Under the pieces are notes generated by a model. That model saw only the letters and a program-made list of their open reading frames with translations, did not search any database and had not been told where the DNA came from. Positions 1-9,435 of a stretch of DNA of 46,181 bases are shown piece by piece (the first letter of the stretch is position 1; each line of letters opens with the position of its first letter). Origin of the DNA: Bacteroidales bacterium (GTDB lineage: Bacteria; Bacteroidota; Bacteroidia; Bacteroidales; Bacteroidaceae); contig JALEZQ010000081.1 of the NCBI GenBank assembly GCA_022772475.1, forward strand, positions 1 to 46,181, written 5' to 3'. A program made the position numbers and the translations under genes.

Positions 1-1382
1 CAGTAGGGCAGATAGGTGAAGGTGGCCACGCCCAGGACGGTGCTCTGCGTCATGCCGCAGGTATTCCATGGCACAAGGACGGAGGTGACGGTGACGGAGT
101 CTTCGACACTGCGACTGAGCAGGCAACGGTCGTAGCCGCGGCGGTCGTAGATGTCGGCGAACATGTGGCCGTTGAGCAGGATGCACAGATACTGGTCGGC
201 CACGGCGACATTGAGCATCAGACCGGTGGACACCGTACTGGCTACCAACGTGACGCGGCCGCGGATGAGGCGGATGAAGAGGCGCGTGATGCCACCCACC
301 ATGCCGCCGGCCGACATGGTGGCGCCGAAGCACATGGCGCAGACGATGAGCCAGATGGTGTTCATCATGCCCTCCATGCCGCGAGTGGAGACGAGTTGGC
401 TGAGCATGTCGTGGTCAGTGGGCACCTGAGTGGGGCCGCAGGCACTCATCATCAGCGCACGGAAGGGGTCGGGGTCGATGGCGGCAAGCACATCGGGCTG
501 GGCAATGGCGGCGGCGACGATGGCCATCAGGGTGGAGAGGAAAAGGGTGATGACGGAGGGGACACGACGGGCAATGAGCAGGCCGGTGAGCAGGGGGACA
601 ATGAGGAGCCACGGCGAAATGGTGTAGCGTTCCAGCAGTGCCGAAAGGAAGGCATCGGTATCGCTGCTGCCGGCGGTGGTGGTACAGAATCCGGCCACGA
701 CAAACACCACCAGAGCGATGGTCACCGAGGGGATGGTGGTGATGAGCATATAGCGGATATGCTTGAACAGCGGCACACCGACGCCGCCGGATGCGAGGAC
801 GGTGGTGTCGGACAGGGGAGAGATTTTGTCACCGAAATAGGCGCCGGAGATGATGGCGCCGGCTATCCATCCCTCTGAGAAGCCCATGGCGCGCCCTATG
901 CCCATCAGGGCAATGCCGATGGTGGCGATGGTGGTCCACGAACTGCCGGTCATGACGCTGACCAGCGCGCAGATGACGCAGGTGGAAAAGAGGAAAATGT
1001 CGGGATGGATAATCTGCAAACCGTAATAGATGAGCGTGGGCACGACGCCGCTGACCATCCATGTGCCGCTCAGCGCACCGATGAGCAGGAGGATAACCAA
1101 GGCGCTGGACACGCTGGACACGTTCTTGGTGATGGCGCGCTCGAAATGGTCCCAGGGCACATGGAGCACAGCCATGCCGATGAGGACGCAGAAAGCGGAG
1201 ACGACGATGAGCGTGACCTGTGAGGCGCCCATCAGGGCATCGCTGCCGAAGGCCCGGATGGTGAACACCAGCATGACGACAAGGACCACAAGGGGCAGGA
1301 GGGACAACAGGGCCGAGGGGCGGCGGATGGGTGGTTTGCAGGAGGACATAAGGCGGATGGGAGGGAGTTCTGTGTTGGACAT
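1..1382 (-). CDS. nhaC: Na+/H+ antiporter, NhaC family (3' end missing)
   Basis: Partial gene on the minus strand. It is open from an ATG at 1382 to the left edge, about 460 codons; since NhaC proteins are roughly 460-500 residues, only a short C-terminal piece should be missing. The translation is a chain of hydrophobic segments. It carries the NhaC-type motif GAYFGDKISPLSDTTVLAS near residue 180 and a later SVEDSVTVTSVLVPWN stretch, both conserved polar segments of this family. Known role: inner-membrane exchange of Na+ for H+ in pH and sodium homeostasis. A second in-frame ATG at 1349 would remove 11 residues and is an equally possible start. It follows pyrDB after an intrinsic terminator, so it is probably transcribed separately. 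The exact substrate (Na+/H+ or malate/lactate exchange) cannot be fixed from sequence. Confidence 0.88.
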   Translation of the reverse strand, partial: MSNTELPPIRLMSSCKPPIRRPSALLSLLPLVVLVVMLVFTIRAFGSDALMGASQVTLIVVSAFCVLIGMAVLHVPWDHFERAITKNVSSVSSALVILLLIGALSGTWMVSGVVPTLIYYGLQIIHPDIFLFSTCVICALVSVMTGSSWTTIATIGIALMGIGRAMGFSEGWIAGAIISGAYFGDKISPLSDTTVLASGGVGVPLFKHIRYMLITTIPSVTIALVVFVVAGFCTTTAGSSDTDAFLSALLERYTISPWLLIVPLLTGLLIARRVPSVITLFLSTLMAIVAAAIAQPDVLAAIDPDPFRALMMSACGPTQVPTDHDMLSQLVSTRGMEGMMNTIWLIVCAMCFGATMSAGGMVGGITRLFIRLIRGRVTLVASTVSTGLMLNVAVADQYLCILLNGHMFADIYDRRGYDRCLLSRSVEDSVTVTSVLVPWNTCGMTQSTVLGVATFTYLPY

Positions 1383-1411
1383 AACGGCCGTCACGCAGGG
1401 CGGCGGCTTAT

Positions 1412-1456
1412 GAAAAGGGTCTGCAGGATGCGGTATTGGGGCGCCCTGCAGACCCT
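1412..1456 (-). terminator. Intrinsic terminator after pyrDB
   Basis: Perfect 11-bp inverted repeat (AGGGTCTGCAG at 1416-1426 and its complement at 1446-1456). Read on the minus strand it is followed by TTTTC. It sits between the pyrDB stop and the nhaC start. Confidence 0.8.
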
Positions 1457-1478
1457 ATGTGAAGAGGATGGGTATGCG

Positions 1479-2384
1479 TCAGACGCAGCCGATGATGTCG
1501 TGGACATCGGCTACACCATGGCGGTCGAGCCACTCGTTGATGCCGTCAATGACCTTGACGGTGACGGTGGGGTCGATGAAGTTGGCGGTGCCTATCTCGA
1601 TGGCGGTGGCGCCGGCCATAAGGAACTCGATGGCGTCGGCGGCATTCATGATGCCCCCCAGACCGATGACGGGGATGCGGACGGCACGGGCCACCTGGTG
1701 CACCATGCGCACGGCGACGGGCTTGACGGCAGGACCGCTGAGACCACCGGTGCCGATGCTCAGACGCGAGCAGCGGCGCTCAATGTCGATGCTCATGCCC
1801 ATGAGGGTGTTGATGAGCGACACGGCATCGGCGCCCTCGGCCTCAACGGCGGAGGCAATGGCGGCAATGTCGGTGACGTTGGGCGAGAGCTTGACGATGA
1901 GGGTCTTACTATAGGCTTTGCGCACGGCGCGCACCACAGAGGCGGCGCCCTCGCAGGTGACGCCAAAGGCCATGCCGCCGTCCTTGACGTTGGGACAGGA
2001 GATGTTGAGTTCGATGGCGGGGATAGCGGGCAGGGCGTCAATCATGGCGGCACAGGCGGCATAGTCTTCGGGCGAATGGCCGGAGACGTTGACGATGGGG
2101 CAGGTGTCGTAGTCCTTGATAAGGGGATAGATGTGCTCGCAGAAATAGGCCGCGCCCTTGTTCTGCAGACCGACGCAGTTGAGCATGCCCTGTGCGGTCT
2201 CGGCCATGCGGGGATAGTCGTTGCCCTCGCGTGGCTGGAGGGTGGTGCCCTTGACAATGAAGCCGCCCAGACGGTTGAGGTCGATGAAGTCGGCGAACTC
2301 TATGCCGTAGCCAAAGGTACCCGAGGCGGTGAGGACGGGGTTCTTGAGGCTGAGGTTGCCGATATTTACTTGGAGATGAGCCAT
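1479..2384 (-). CDS. pyrD: Dihydroorotate dehydrogenase B, catalytic subunit
   Basis: A 301-residue protein matching the class 1B dihydroorotate dehydrogenase catalytic subunit. It oxidises dihydroorotate to orotate with FMN in UMP synthesis. Visible features are the N-terminal [13 protein letters not shown] segment, the FMN-barrel motif [13 protein letters not shown] (about residues 43-55), and [11 protein letters not shown] with the putative catalytic base Cys130; a Cys base is the hallmark of class 1. Late glycine-rich segments ([20 protein letters not shown]) fit the phosphate-binding site. The start overlaps the 3' end of pyrK by 19 bp, which indicates translational coupling and fits the PyrDB-PyrK heterotetramer, where PyrK passes electrons to NAD+. 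Length is normal for the family. Confidence 0.96.
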   Translation of the reverse strand: MAHLQVNIGNLSLKNPVLTASGTFGYGIEFADFIDLNRLGGFIVKGTTLQPREGNDYPRMAETAQGMLNCVGLQNKGAAYFCEHIYPLIKDYDTCPIVNVSGHSPEDYAACAAMIDALPAIPAIELNISCPNVKDGGMAFGVTCEGAASVVRAVRKAYSKTLIVKLSPNVTDIAAIASAVEAEGADAVSLINTLMGMSIDIERRCSRLSIGTGGLSGPAVKPVAVRMVHQVARAVRIPVIGLGGIMNAADAIEFLMAGATAIEIGTANFIDPTVTVKVIDGINEWLDRHGVADVHDIIGCV

Positions 2385-3163
2385 TGCAATTGTTCGATAT
2401 TGAATACGGGACCTTCTTTACATACGCACAGGTTGTGGCCGTGGACGTCCTTTTCTACACAGCAGAGGCAGGCGCCCAAACCGCAGGCCATCAGGTTTTC
2501 GAGCGACACCTCGCAGGGGGTGCCGACGGCGGCGGCATAGCGTGCCACGGCCTGCATCATGGGCTTGGGACCGCAGGCGGCGACGGCATCGAAATGCTCT
2601 TGCGTCAGCACGCTATGGTTGGTGACGAAGCCTTTCTCGCCCATCGTGGCGTCTTCGGTGGTGACGCAGACGCGGCCCAGGGCTTCGAACGATTCGGTCT
2701 GGAGAATGTCGCGACGGCTGCGGCCGCCGAGGAGGAAGGTGACCTGATGGCCACGCTCCTTGAGGCAACGGCCATAGTAGAGCAGAGGCGCTGTGCCCAC
2801 GCCGCCACCGACAAGGAGGTAGTGGCTGGGGGCGGCATCGGCCTCGGGCATGGTAAAGCCGTGACCAAGGGGGAAAATGCAGTTGAGGCTGTCGCCGGCC
2901 TTCAGGTTGAGCAGGGCGCGGGTGCCATCGCCGACGGCGTGGACAAGCAGGTGCAGTTCGCCGCGGTCGGCCAGGAAGTCGTTGACGCTGATGGGGCGGC
3001 GCAGGAACGTGGTGGCCGACTGGCTGACGAGCACCTCGACAAACTGGCCCGGGGCGACGGGCGGCATGGGGGTGGAAGTGGGGTCGATGAGACGCAAAAG
3101 CACGTAGTCGTCGCGGAGGAGTTCGGCGGCGGCTACGTGCAGGTCTCTGACGGTTTTATTCAT
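2366..3163 (-). CDS. pyrK: Dihydroorotate dehydrogenase electron-transfer subunit
   Basis: A 265-residue FAD and [2Fe-2S] protein that links PyrDB to NAD+. The FAD-binding motif FLRRPISV lies at residues 53-60, the NAD-binding loop [14 protein letters not shown] at 118-131, and the iron-sulfur ligands near the C-terminus are Cys227, Cys232, Cys235 and Cys248 (CGLGACLCC, then VCKEGPVF). The Cys spacing is that of known PyrK proteins. It precedes and overlaps pyrDB. No clear TAnnTTTG promoter is visible in the 66-bp gap to asnS, so it may be read from further upstream. A short dyad at 3194-3207 (GCGTA-TATC-TACGC) lies in that gap and could be a weak asnS terminator. Confidence 0.95.
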   Translation of the reverse strand: MNKTVRDLHVAAAELLRDDYVLLRLIDPTSTPMPPVAPGQFVEVLVSQSATTFLRRPISVNDFLADRGELHLLVHAVGDGTRALLNLKAGDSLNCIFPLGHGFTMPEADAAPSHYLLVGGGVGTAPLLYYGRCLKERGHQVTFLLGGRSRRDILQTESFEALGRVCVTTEDATMGEKGFVTNHSVLTQEHFDAVAACGPKPMMQAVARYAAAVGTPCEVSLENLMACGLGACLCCVEKDVHGHNLCVCKEGPVFNIEQLQWLISK

Positions 3164-3229
3164 CAGTGATTGAGATTATAAGGTAAAAGGATGGCGTATA
3201 TCTACGCGCTCATTCTTTCGGACGGTGGC

Positions 3230-4624
3230 TTAGAAGTCGGCCGTCTTGGGGGTGCGGGGGAAGGGGATGACGTCGCGGATGTTCTGCATACCGGTGACGA
3301 AGAGGATGAGGCGCTCGAAGCCGAGGCCGAAGCCACTGTGGGGGCAGGTGCCGAAGCGGCGGGTGTCGAGATACCACCACATGTCCTTCATCGGGATGTT
3401 GAGCTCGTTGATGCGGGCCATAAGTTTGTCGTAACTCTCCTCGCGCTCAGAGCCGCCGATAATCTCGCCAATCTGCGGGAAGAGAACGTCCATGGCGCGG
3501 ACGGTCTTGCCATCGTCGTTGAGCTTCATGTAGAAGGCCTTGATTTCCTTCGGGTAGTCGGTGAGGATAACGGGCTTCTTGAAGTGCTGCTCCACGAGGT
3601 AGCGCTCGTGCTCGCTGGCCAGGTCAACGCCCCACGAGATGGGGAACTCGAACTTGTGGCCGGCCTTGACGGCGTCCTCGAGGATGCGGATACCCTCGGT
3701 GTAGGTGAGGCGCACAAAGTCGTGCTCGACAACGAAGTGGAGACGCTCGAGCAGGCTCTTGTCGATCATCTTGTTGAGGAAGGCGAGGTCGTCCTGGCAG
3801 TTGTCGAGGGCCCACTGTACGCAGTACTTGATGAAGTCCTCGGCCAGGTCCATATTGTCCGTGATGTCGTTGAAGGCCACCTCGGGCTCAATCATCCAAA
3901 ACTCGGCCAGGTGACGGGGCGTATTGGAGTTTTCGGCGCGGAAGGTGGGGCCGAAGGTGTAGATGGCACCGAGGGCCGTGGCGCCAAGCTCGCCCTCCAG
4001 CTGTCCGCTGACGGTGAGCGAGGTGGGCTTGCCGAAGAAGTCGTCGGCGTAATCGACGTTGCCCTGCTCATCGAGGGGCATTTGGGCCAGGTTCTGCGTG
4101 GTCACCTGAAACATCTGGCCGGCGCCTTCGCAGTCGCTGGCGGTGATGAGGGGCGTATGGAAATAGAAGAAGCCGTGGTCGTGGAAGTAGCGGTGGATGG
4201 CCATGGCCATGTTGTGGCGGATGCGGAAGACGGCGCCGAAGGTGTTGGTGCGCAGACGCATGTGGGCATACTTGCGCATGTACTCAAAGGTCTGGCCCTT
4301 CTTCTGCATGGGGTAGTCGTTGCCGCAGAGGCCCAGCACCTCTATCTTCTCGGCCTTGACCTCGACGCTCTGACCTGCGCCCGGACTCTCGGTGAGCTGG
4401 CCTTCGACGGCGATGCAGGCGCCGGTGGTGATATCCTTGAAGAGGTCGGCGGGGAAGGCGTCGGCATCGGCGACAACCTGTACGTTATTGATGGTCGAAC
4501 CGTCGTTGAGGGCAATAAAGTGGACGGACTTGCTGCCACGATGCGTGCGCACCCAGCCTTTCACCAGGACGGCGGCACCGTAGTCGGTACGGCGCAGCAG
4601 GTCAACGATGACTGTACGTTTCAT
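3230..4624 (-). CDS. asnS: Asparaginyl-tRNA synthetase
   Basis: A 464-residue class IIb aminoacyl-tRNA synthetase that charges tRNA-Asn. An N-terminal OB-fold anticodon-binding domain (about residues 1-115) is followed by the class II catalytic core. Recognisable parts are [17 protein letters not shown], the motif 2 region [26 protein letters not shown], and motif 3 [16 protein letters not shown] near the C-terminus. The open frame extends upstream to 4726, but the 34 extra residues look like translated spacer. The ATG at 4624 ([10 protein letters not shown]) gives a length close to the E. coli enzyme (466), so I place the start there. It lies in the minus-strand run with rluB upstream, separated by a hairpin-rich spacer. 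Confidence 0.96.
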   Translation of the reverse strand: MKRTVIVDLLRRTDYGAAVLVKGWVRTHRGSKSVHFIALNDGSTINNVQVVADADAFPADLFKDITTGACIAVEGQLTESPGAGQSVEVKAEKIEVLGLCGNDYPMQKKGQTFEYMRKYAHMRLRTNTFGAVFRIRHNMAMAIHRYFHDHGFFYFHTPLITASDCEGAGQMFQVTTQNLAQMPLDEQGNVDYADDFFGKPTSLTVSGQLEGELGATALGAIYTFGPTFRAENSNTPRHLAEFWMIEPEVAFNDITDNMDLAEDFIKYCVQWALDNCQDDLAFLNKMIDKSLLERLHFVVEHDFVRLTYTEGIRILEDAVKAGHKFEFPISWGVDLASEHERYLVEQHFKKPVILTDYPKEIKAFYMKLNDDGKTVRAMDVLFPQIGEIIGGSEREESYDKLMARINELNIPMKDMWWYLDTRRFGTCPHSGFGLGFERLILFVTGMQNIRDVIPFPRTPKTADF

Positions 4625-4669
4625 GTTTATGACTATAGGGTTTATGTGCTGAGACAAGCCGTGCCGTGG

Positions 4670-4747
4670 CTGCCAGTGCTTGCACTGCCGTACTGCCGGT
4701 GCTTGCCGGACGTACTGACGGTGCAATGCGCTGGCCGCAAGGCGGCC
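4670..4747. repeat. Short hairpin-forming tandem repeat, period 22-23 bp
   Basis: Three consecutive units begin at 4670 (CTGCCAGTGC), 4693 (CTGCCGGTGC) and 4715 (CTGACGGTGC). Unit 1 contains the dyad CAGTGC-TT-GCACTG. Unit 2 has changed on both sides to CCGG-TGCTTG-CCGG. Directly after lies a GC-rich dyad GGCCGC-AAG-GCGGCC (4733-4747), which may help end the rluB transcript, although a clear T-run is missing. The period and hairpin style resemble the larger array at 18891-19198. Confidence 0.55.
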
Positions 4748-4776
4748 GGCTTTCTCGCTTGATTGGTTCGTAGGTA

Positions 4777-6084
4777 TTATTCGTAGGCGCCCATGTGCAG
4801 CATTTCCACCTCTTTCTCGGTGAGGAAACGCCAGTCGCCACGGCGCAGGTTTTTCTTGGTGAGGCCGGCGAAATAAACGCGGTCGAGCTTGGTCACCTGA
4901 TAGCCGAGATGTTCGAAGATGCGGCGGACGATGCGGTTCTTGCCCGAGTGGATTTCGATGCCTACCTGCTTCTTGTCGGTGGGGCTGGCATAATCGACGG
5001 CATCGGCCTTGACTTCGCCGTCTTCGAGCACGATGCCCTCCATGATTTTCTGCAGGTCGCCCACGCTGACATTATGGTCGGTGAAGACGTGGTAAATCTT
5101 CTTCTTCAGATACTTGGGATGGGTCAGTTTGGAGGCCATCTCGCCATCGTTGGTGAGCAGGAGCACGCCCGTCGTACCGCGGTCGAGGCGACCTACGGGA
5201 TAGATGCGCTCGGGGCAGGCGCCCTGCACAAGGTCCATGACGGTCTTACGGTTCTGGGGGTCTTCGCTGGTGGTCACATAGCCTTTGGGCTTGTTGAGCA
5301 GGATATAGACCTTCTTCTCCATCTTGATGGCCTGGTCGTGGAACTGGACATTGTCGGAGCGGAGCACCTTCGTGCCGAGTTCGGTAACAACGACGCCGTT
5401 GACGGTAACGACACCCGAGGTGATGAACTTGTCGGCATCACGGCGTGAGCATACGCCGGCGTTGGCCAGGAACTTATTGAGGCGGACGGGCTCGTTGGGG
5501 TCGTAGTTCTTCTCTTTATATTCCAGACGCTTCTTCTGGCTGTACTTGGCATGGGGATTATATCCGTTGCGCTGCGGGCGCTGGCCGCCGAAGGGGCGTT
5601 CGCCATTGGCACGGTCGCCATAGGGGCGCTTGTAACCGCCTTCGTAGCGGTTGCCACCGCCCTGCTGCTCGCTGCGGGCGGGACGGCCTTCGCCGTAAGG
5701 ACGGCGCTCACCGTAGGGACGTTCGCCATAGGGACGCTCACCGTATGGGCGGCGCTCCTCGCCGTACTGTTCCTTGGCAGGGCGTGCGCCATAGGGGCGA
5801 CGGCCCTCGTAAGAACTGTTAGCGCCATAGGGACGCTTGTTGAAGCGATTTTCAGCATTGAAGGGACGCGCCTCTCCCGAATTTCCCCCATAGGGGCGAC
5901 GTTCGCCGTAAGGACGGGCATTGTCGCCATAAGGGCGTCGGCCTTCTTCTCTGCCGCTGTAGGCAGGACGTGTGTGTTTCACAAAACGCGGGCGGCCCGA
6001 GCCGCTGCGGTTTGCCGACGAACCGTCGCCCTCGCGGCGACCTTCGTCACTGTTCTTGAAGCTGTCGTAATTGTCGTAGCTCAT
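4777..6084 (-). CDS. rRNA pseudouridine synthase, RluB/RsuA type, with Arg/Tyr/Gly repeat tail
   Basis: A 435-residue protein. Residues 1-195 are a low-complexity, strongly basic tail rich in RRPYGE / RPYGER units (densest at 49-165). An S4 RNA-binding domain follows (about 199-250, [21 protein letters not shown]). The RsuA/RluB-family catalytic domain comes next, with [13 protein letters not shown], catalytic Asp301 in [18 protein letters not shown], and the late motif [15 protein letters not shown]. The family converts uridine to pseudouridine in rRNA; RluB (23S, helix 89 region in E. coli) is the closest guess, with RluE or RsuA as alternatives. The tail is much longer than in proteobacterial homologues and is probably disordered and RNA-binding. 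The repeat DNA gives long spurious frames on the other strand. The start at 6084 opens directly with [10 protein letters not shown]. Confidence 0.9.
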   Translation of the reverse strand: MSYDNYDSFKNSDEGRREGDGSSANRSGSGRPRFVKHTRPAYSGREEGRRPYGDNARPYGERRPYGGNSGEARPFNAENRFNKRPYGANSSYEGRRPYGARPAKEQYGEERRPYGERPYGERPYGERRPYGEGRPARSEQQGGGNRYEGGYKRPYGDRANGERPFGGQRPQRNGYNPHAKYSQKKRLEYKEKNYDPNEPVRLNKFLANAGVCSRRDADKFITSGVVTVNGVVVTELGTKVLRSDNVQFHDQAIKMEKKVYILLNKPKGYVTTSEDPQNRKTVMDLVQGACPERIYPVGRLDRGTTGVLLLTNDGEMASKLTHPKYLKKKIYHVFTDHNVSVGDLQKIMEGIVLEDGEVKADAVDYASPTDKKQVGIEIHSGKNRIVRRIFEHLGYQVTKLDRVYFAGLTKKNLRRGDWRFLTEKEVEMLHMGAYE

Positions 6085-6185
6085 AAAAGGTTAGAATAAA
6101 TAAATGTATGTGCATGATAATCCACAAGCCCCTGCGCACCGTCTTGCTGTACGGAACACAAAGGGCCTGGATTAAGGTTTTCGAC

Positions 6186-7532
6186 TTACATACCGGTGTA
6201 GTTGTGGGGCGTGATGGCCATGAGTTCGGCCTTGACCTTGTCGCTGACTTCGAGGGTCTGGATGAAGTTGTGTATGCTCTCGGCGGTGATGGCGCTGTTT
6301 GTGCGGGTGAGGGCCTTGAGCGCTTCGTAGGGATGGGGATAGGCTTCGCGGCGCAGGATGGTCTGGATGGCCTCTGCCACGACGGCCCAGCAGTCGTCGA
6401 GGTCGCGGGCCAGGTTTTCTTCGCGGAGAAGGAGTTTGCCGAGTCCCTTGAGGGTGCTGGCGAAGGCGATGGCGGCATGGCCCATGGGTACGCCAATGTT
6501 GCGGATGACGGTGCTGTCGGTCAGGTCGCGCTGCAGGCGGCTGATGGGGAGCTTGGCGCTGAGGTGTTCGAGGATGGCGTTGGCCAGACCGAGGTTGCCT
6601 TCTGAGTTCTCGAAGTCGATGGGGTTCACCTTATGGGGCATGGCGCTGGAGCCTACTTCGCCGGCCTTGATTTTCTGCTTGAAGTATTCCATCGAGACGT
6701 ACTGCCAGAAGTCGCGGTCCAGGTCGATGACGATGGTGTGGATGCGCTTCATGGCGTCGAAGAGGGCGGCCAGGTTGTCGTAGTTGCTAATCTGCGTGGT
6801 CCACTCCTCGCGCTCCAGTCCGAGTTTCTCGCTGACGAAGCGGTTGCCGAAGGCGCGCCAGTCAAACTCGGGATAGGCTACGTGGTGGGCGTTGAAGTTG
6901 CCGGTGGCGCCGCCGAATTTTGCCGTCATGGGCACGGCTTCGAGCAGGGCCTTCTGGCGCTCCAGACGATAGACAAAGACCATGACCTCCTTGCCCAGAC
7001 GGGTGGGCGATGCGGGCTGTCCGTGGGTACGGGCCAGCATGGGCACGTCCTTCCAGGCCTCGGCATCTTCGCGCAGTTTGTCGATAACTTGCTGCAGGGC
7101 GGGCAGATAGACCTGCTCCACGGCTTCCTTGACCATCAGGGGGAAGGAGGTATTGTTGATGTCCTGCGAGGTGAGGCCGAAGTGGATAAACTCCTTATAG
7201 GCTTCGTAGCCGCCGAGGCGGTCGAGCTGCTCCTTGATATAATACTCGATGGCCTTGACGTCGTGGTTGGTCACGCTCTCTATTTCCTTGACGCGGGCGG
7301 CGCCTTCTTCGGTAAAGTCGCGGTATATGGCGCGGAGTTCGTCGAAGCGGTCGTGGCTGAGGGTGGCGAGCTGCGGCAGGGGGAGCTCACACAGGGTGAT
7401 GAAGTATTCTATTTCCACGCGCAGGCGGTACTTCATCAGGGCATACTCTGAGAAATAGGGCGCGAGGGCGTCGGTCTTGCTGCGGTAGCGCCCGTCGATG
7501 GGCGACACAGCGGTGAGGATATCGAGGTTCAT
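6186..7532 (-). CDS. purB: Adenylosuccinate lyase
   Basis: A 448-residue fumarase/aspartase-superfamily enzyme. It acts twice in purine synthesis: SAICAR to AICAR, and adenylosuccinate to AMP. The superfamily signature GSSAMPHKVNPIDFENSEGN lies near residues 292-311. The substrate-binding stretches TSQDINNTSFPLM and ARTHGQPASPTRLGKE carry the expected conserved Thr-Ser and His residues. N-terminal SPIDGRYRSKTDAL is typical of the E. coli-type PurB rather than the shorter Bacillus type. It lies 37 bp downstream of serS with no terminator visible, so the two are probably cotranscribed, and about 100 bp upstream of the pseudouridine synthase gene. Confidence 0.96.
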   Translation of the reverse strand: MNLDILTAVSPIDGRYRSKTDALAPYFSEYALMKYRLRVEIEYFITLCELPLPQLATLSHDRFDELRAIYRDFTEEGAARVKEIESVTNHDVKAIEYYIKEQLDRLGGYEAYKEFIHFGLTSQDINNTSFPLMVKEAVEQVYLPALQQVIDKLREDAEAWKDVPMLARTHGQPASPTRLGKEVMVFVYRLERQKALLEAVPMTAKFGGATGNFNAHHVAYPEFDWRAFGNRFVSEKLGLEREEWTTQISNYDNLAALFDAMKRIHTIVIDLDRDFWQYVSMEYFKQKIKAGEVGSSAMPHKVNPIDFENSEGNLGLANAILEHLSAKLPISRLQRDLTDSTVIRNIGVPMGHAAIAFASTLKGLGKLLLREENLARDLDDCWAVVAEAIQTILRREAYPHPYEALKALTRTNSAITAESIHNFIQTLEVSDKVKAELMAITPHNYTGM

Positions 7533-7569
7533 GGGATTGGAGTAAAGGAGTTGTTCTGTGGTGTTTTGC

Positions 7570-8844
7570 TTAGCGAATCATGTCGGTGCCCATATAGGGT
7601 TGCAGGGCCTTGGGGATGCGGATGCCTTCGGGCGTCTGGAAGTCTTCGAGCAGGGCGGCCACGATGCGGGGCAGGGCGAGGGCTGAGCCGTTGAGGGTGT
7701 GGCAGAGGCGGATGGTCTTGTCGGCAGCGCGGTAACGGCACTGCAGGCGGTTGGCCTGATAGCTGTCGAAATTGGACACGGAGCTTACCTCAAGCCAACG
7801 CTGCTGGGCTTCGCTATATACCTCGAAGTCGTAGCAGATGGCGGCCGTGAAACTCATGTCGCCGCCGCAGAGGCGCAAGATGCGGTAGGGCAGCTCGAGC
7901 TTGATGAGGAGGTTCTCCACGTGGTCGAGCATCTCCTGGTGCGACTGGGCCGAGTGTTCGGGCGTGTCGATGCGCACCAGTTCAATCTTGGAAAACTCGT
8001 GCAGACGGTTCAAACCGCGCACGTCCTTGCCATAACTGCCGGCCTCGCGACGGAAGCACTGGGTGTAGGCGCAGTTTTTGATGGGCAACTGGTCTTCGCG
8101 CAGGATGACGTCGCGATAGATATTGGTCACGGGCACCTCGGCCGTAGGGATGAGGTAGAGGTCGTCCTGATTGCAGTAGTACATCTGGCCTTCCTTGTCG
8201 GGAAGCTGGCCTGTACCATAGCCGGAAGCGGCATTGACCACCGTGGGGGGCATCACCTCAAGGTAGCCGGCGGCACGGGCTTCGTCGAGGAAGAAATTGA
8301 TGAGCGCGCGCTGCAGACGGGCACCCCAGCCGATATATACGGGGAAGCCGGCGCCGGTGATTTTCACGCCGAGATCCAGGTCGAAGAGGTTGTACTTCTT
8401 GGCCAGCTCCCAGTGGGGCAGTGCGTTTTCGGGCAGCACGGTGTCGTGACCGCCGGTCTTGACCACGACGTTGTCTTCGGCGCACGAACCTTCGGGCACG
8501 ATGTCGTAGGGCAGGTTGGGGATGGTATAGAGCAGTTGCTTGCGCTCTTCGGTGGCCTGCTTCATAGCCTCTTCCAGGTCCTTGGTGCGCTGCTTGATGT
8601 CGGCTACGCGCTGCTTGGCCTGCTCAGCTTCGTCCTTCTTTCCTTCTTTCATCAGCGCACCGATACTGCGCGACAGTTGTTTCACTTCGGCAAGAAGATT
8701 ATCCAGTTCGGCCTGAGCGGCCTTACGTTTCTGATCTGTGGCAAGAACGGCGTCAACGGCCTGGGCTGCGCCCTTGAAATGCTTTTTCTCCAAAGCCCGA
8801 ATCACGGCCTCACGGTCATCGGTAATTTGTTTGATGGTCAGCAT
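7570..8844 (-). CDS. serS: Seryl-tRNA synthetase
   Basis: A 424-residue class II synthetase that charges tRNA-Ser (and tRNA-Sec where present). It has the N-terminal antiparallel coiled-coil arm that contacts the tRNA long variable arm (about residues 30-105, rich in Lys, Glu and Ala). The catalytic core shows TAEVPVTNIYRDVIL, the motif 2 loop CFRREAGSYGKDVRGLNRLHEFSKIE and motif 3 NGSALALPRIVAALLED. The open frame reaches 8940, but the ATG at 8844 (MLTIKQITDDREAV) matches the usual SerRS start and length (E. coli 430), so the 32 upstream codons are treated as leader. A Bacteroidetes-type -7 box lies at 8982-8989, which would give a leader of about 130 bases. Confidence 0.96.
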   Translation of the reverse strand: MLTIKQITDDREAVIRALEKKHFKGAAQAVDAVLATDQKRKAAQAELDNLLAEVKQLSRSIGALMKEGKKDEAEQAKQRVADIKQRTKDLEEAMKQATEERKQLLYTIPNLPYDIVPEGSCAEDNVVVKTGGHDTVLPENALPHWELAKKYNLFDLDLGVKITGAGFPVYIGWGARLQRALINFFLDEARAAGYLEVMPPTVVNAASGYGTGQLPDKEGQMYYCNQDDLYLIPTAEVPVTNIYRDVILREDQLPIKNCAYTQCFRREAGSYGKDVRGLNRLHEFSKIELVRIDTPEHSAQSHQEMLDHVENLLIKLELPYRILRLCGGDMSFTAAICYDFEVYSEAQQRWLEVSSVSNFDSYQANRLQCRYRAADKTIRLCHTLNGSALALPRIVAALLEDFQTPEGIRIPKALQPYMGTDMIR

Positions 8845-8981
8845 GAATAGTATATTGTTAAGATGTGTCTGCCGGCTGGAATGGTATGGTTGCGCCAGAA
8901 GGTATGATTCTTCCCCATGGTTGGCATGGCGCGCAGGCAAGCATGACGTGCCTCACCGGCAGGATGGTGATATTACGGCTG

Positions 8982-8989
8982 CAAATTTA
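8982..8989 (-). promoter_or_regulatory. Probable serS promoter, -7 box
   Basis: Read on the minus strand this is TAAATTTG, matching TAnnTTTG, the Bacteroidetes -7 consensus. No good TTG is found 19-21 bases upstream, so the call rests on one box. Confidence 0.45.
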
Positions 8990-9157
8990 CACATTTCTTT
9001 TCAGAGCCTGTACGTTGCGTTTCCTATTTTTAGGGCTTCTTCTTGGACCTTTATTAAAAAGGTGTAGCCACGGGTGTAAAATTAAGTGTGCAATCGGGCC
9101 TTTCACACTTGTTAACTTCGAGAGGGGCGGTGAAAGTCACCTACCTAAGGGACGGTC

Positions 9158-9422
9158 GGAAATATCGCAAGCATGGCGCGTTTGGATTTGACAGTATATG
9201 GCGCATTCCGTAAAAAGTGGCAGCACGTTGGTTAAGTTTACCTAAAATTCGCTTCTCCGGCCCCGGAAACGAGCCGAACTGACCGGTCGAAGCGTAGGCG
9301 TTACGGGGGTCACGGTTTGGGCGACAGGATTTTCTCTCGCCCAAACAGAAATTTCTCTCGCCCAAACTCGGCGGCCGAATGGCTCTATTTGCTTATCTGA
9401 TCGCTTTTCCGCTTCTATTTGC
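9158..9422 (+). repeat. Dispersed repeat element, copy A
   Basis: About 265 bp that matches 29224-29500 in layout and in several blocks. The left end is GGAAATATCGC followed after six bases by GGCGC. An inner block reads TTTGACAG, then GCGCAT. A block near 9236 reads AAGTTTACCTAAAATTC. A hairpin module starts at 9316 (GTTTGGGCGA, which can pair with TCGCCCAAAC at 9338-9347 or at its second copy at 9357-9366). The right end is CGCTTCTATTTGC. The distance from the last CGCCC block to the right end is 64 bases in both copies. No open frame is shared between copies. Function unknown. Confidence 0.6.
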
Positions 9423-9435
9423 AAGGCACGGGCGG

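Noticed and set aside
3191-4762. 523-codon plus-strand frame over asnS
   Set aside because: Antisense shadow of a clear asparaginyl-tRNA synthetase.
5551-6099. 182-codon hydrophobic plus-strand frame
   Set aside because: It is the reverse of the RRPYGER repeats of the pseudouridine synthase, giving Ala/Val/Thr-rich nonsense.
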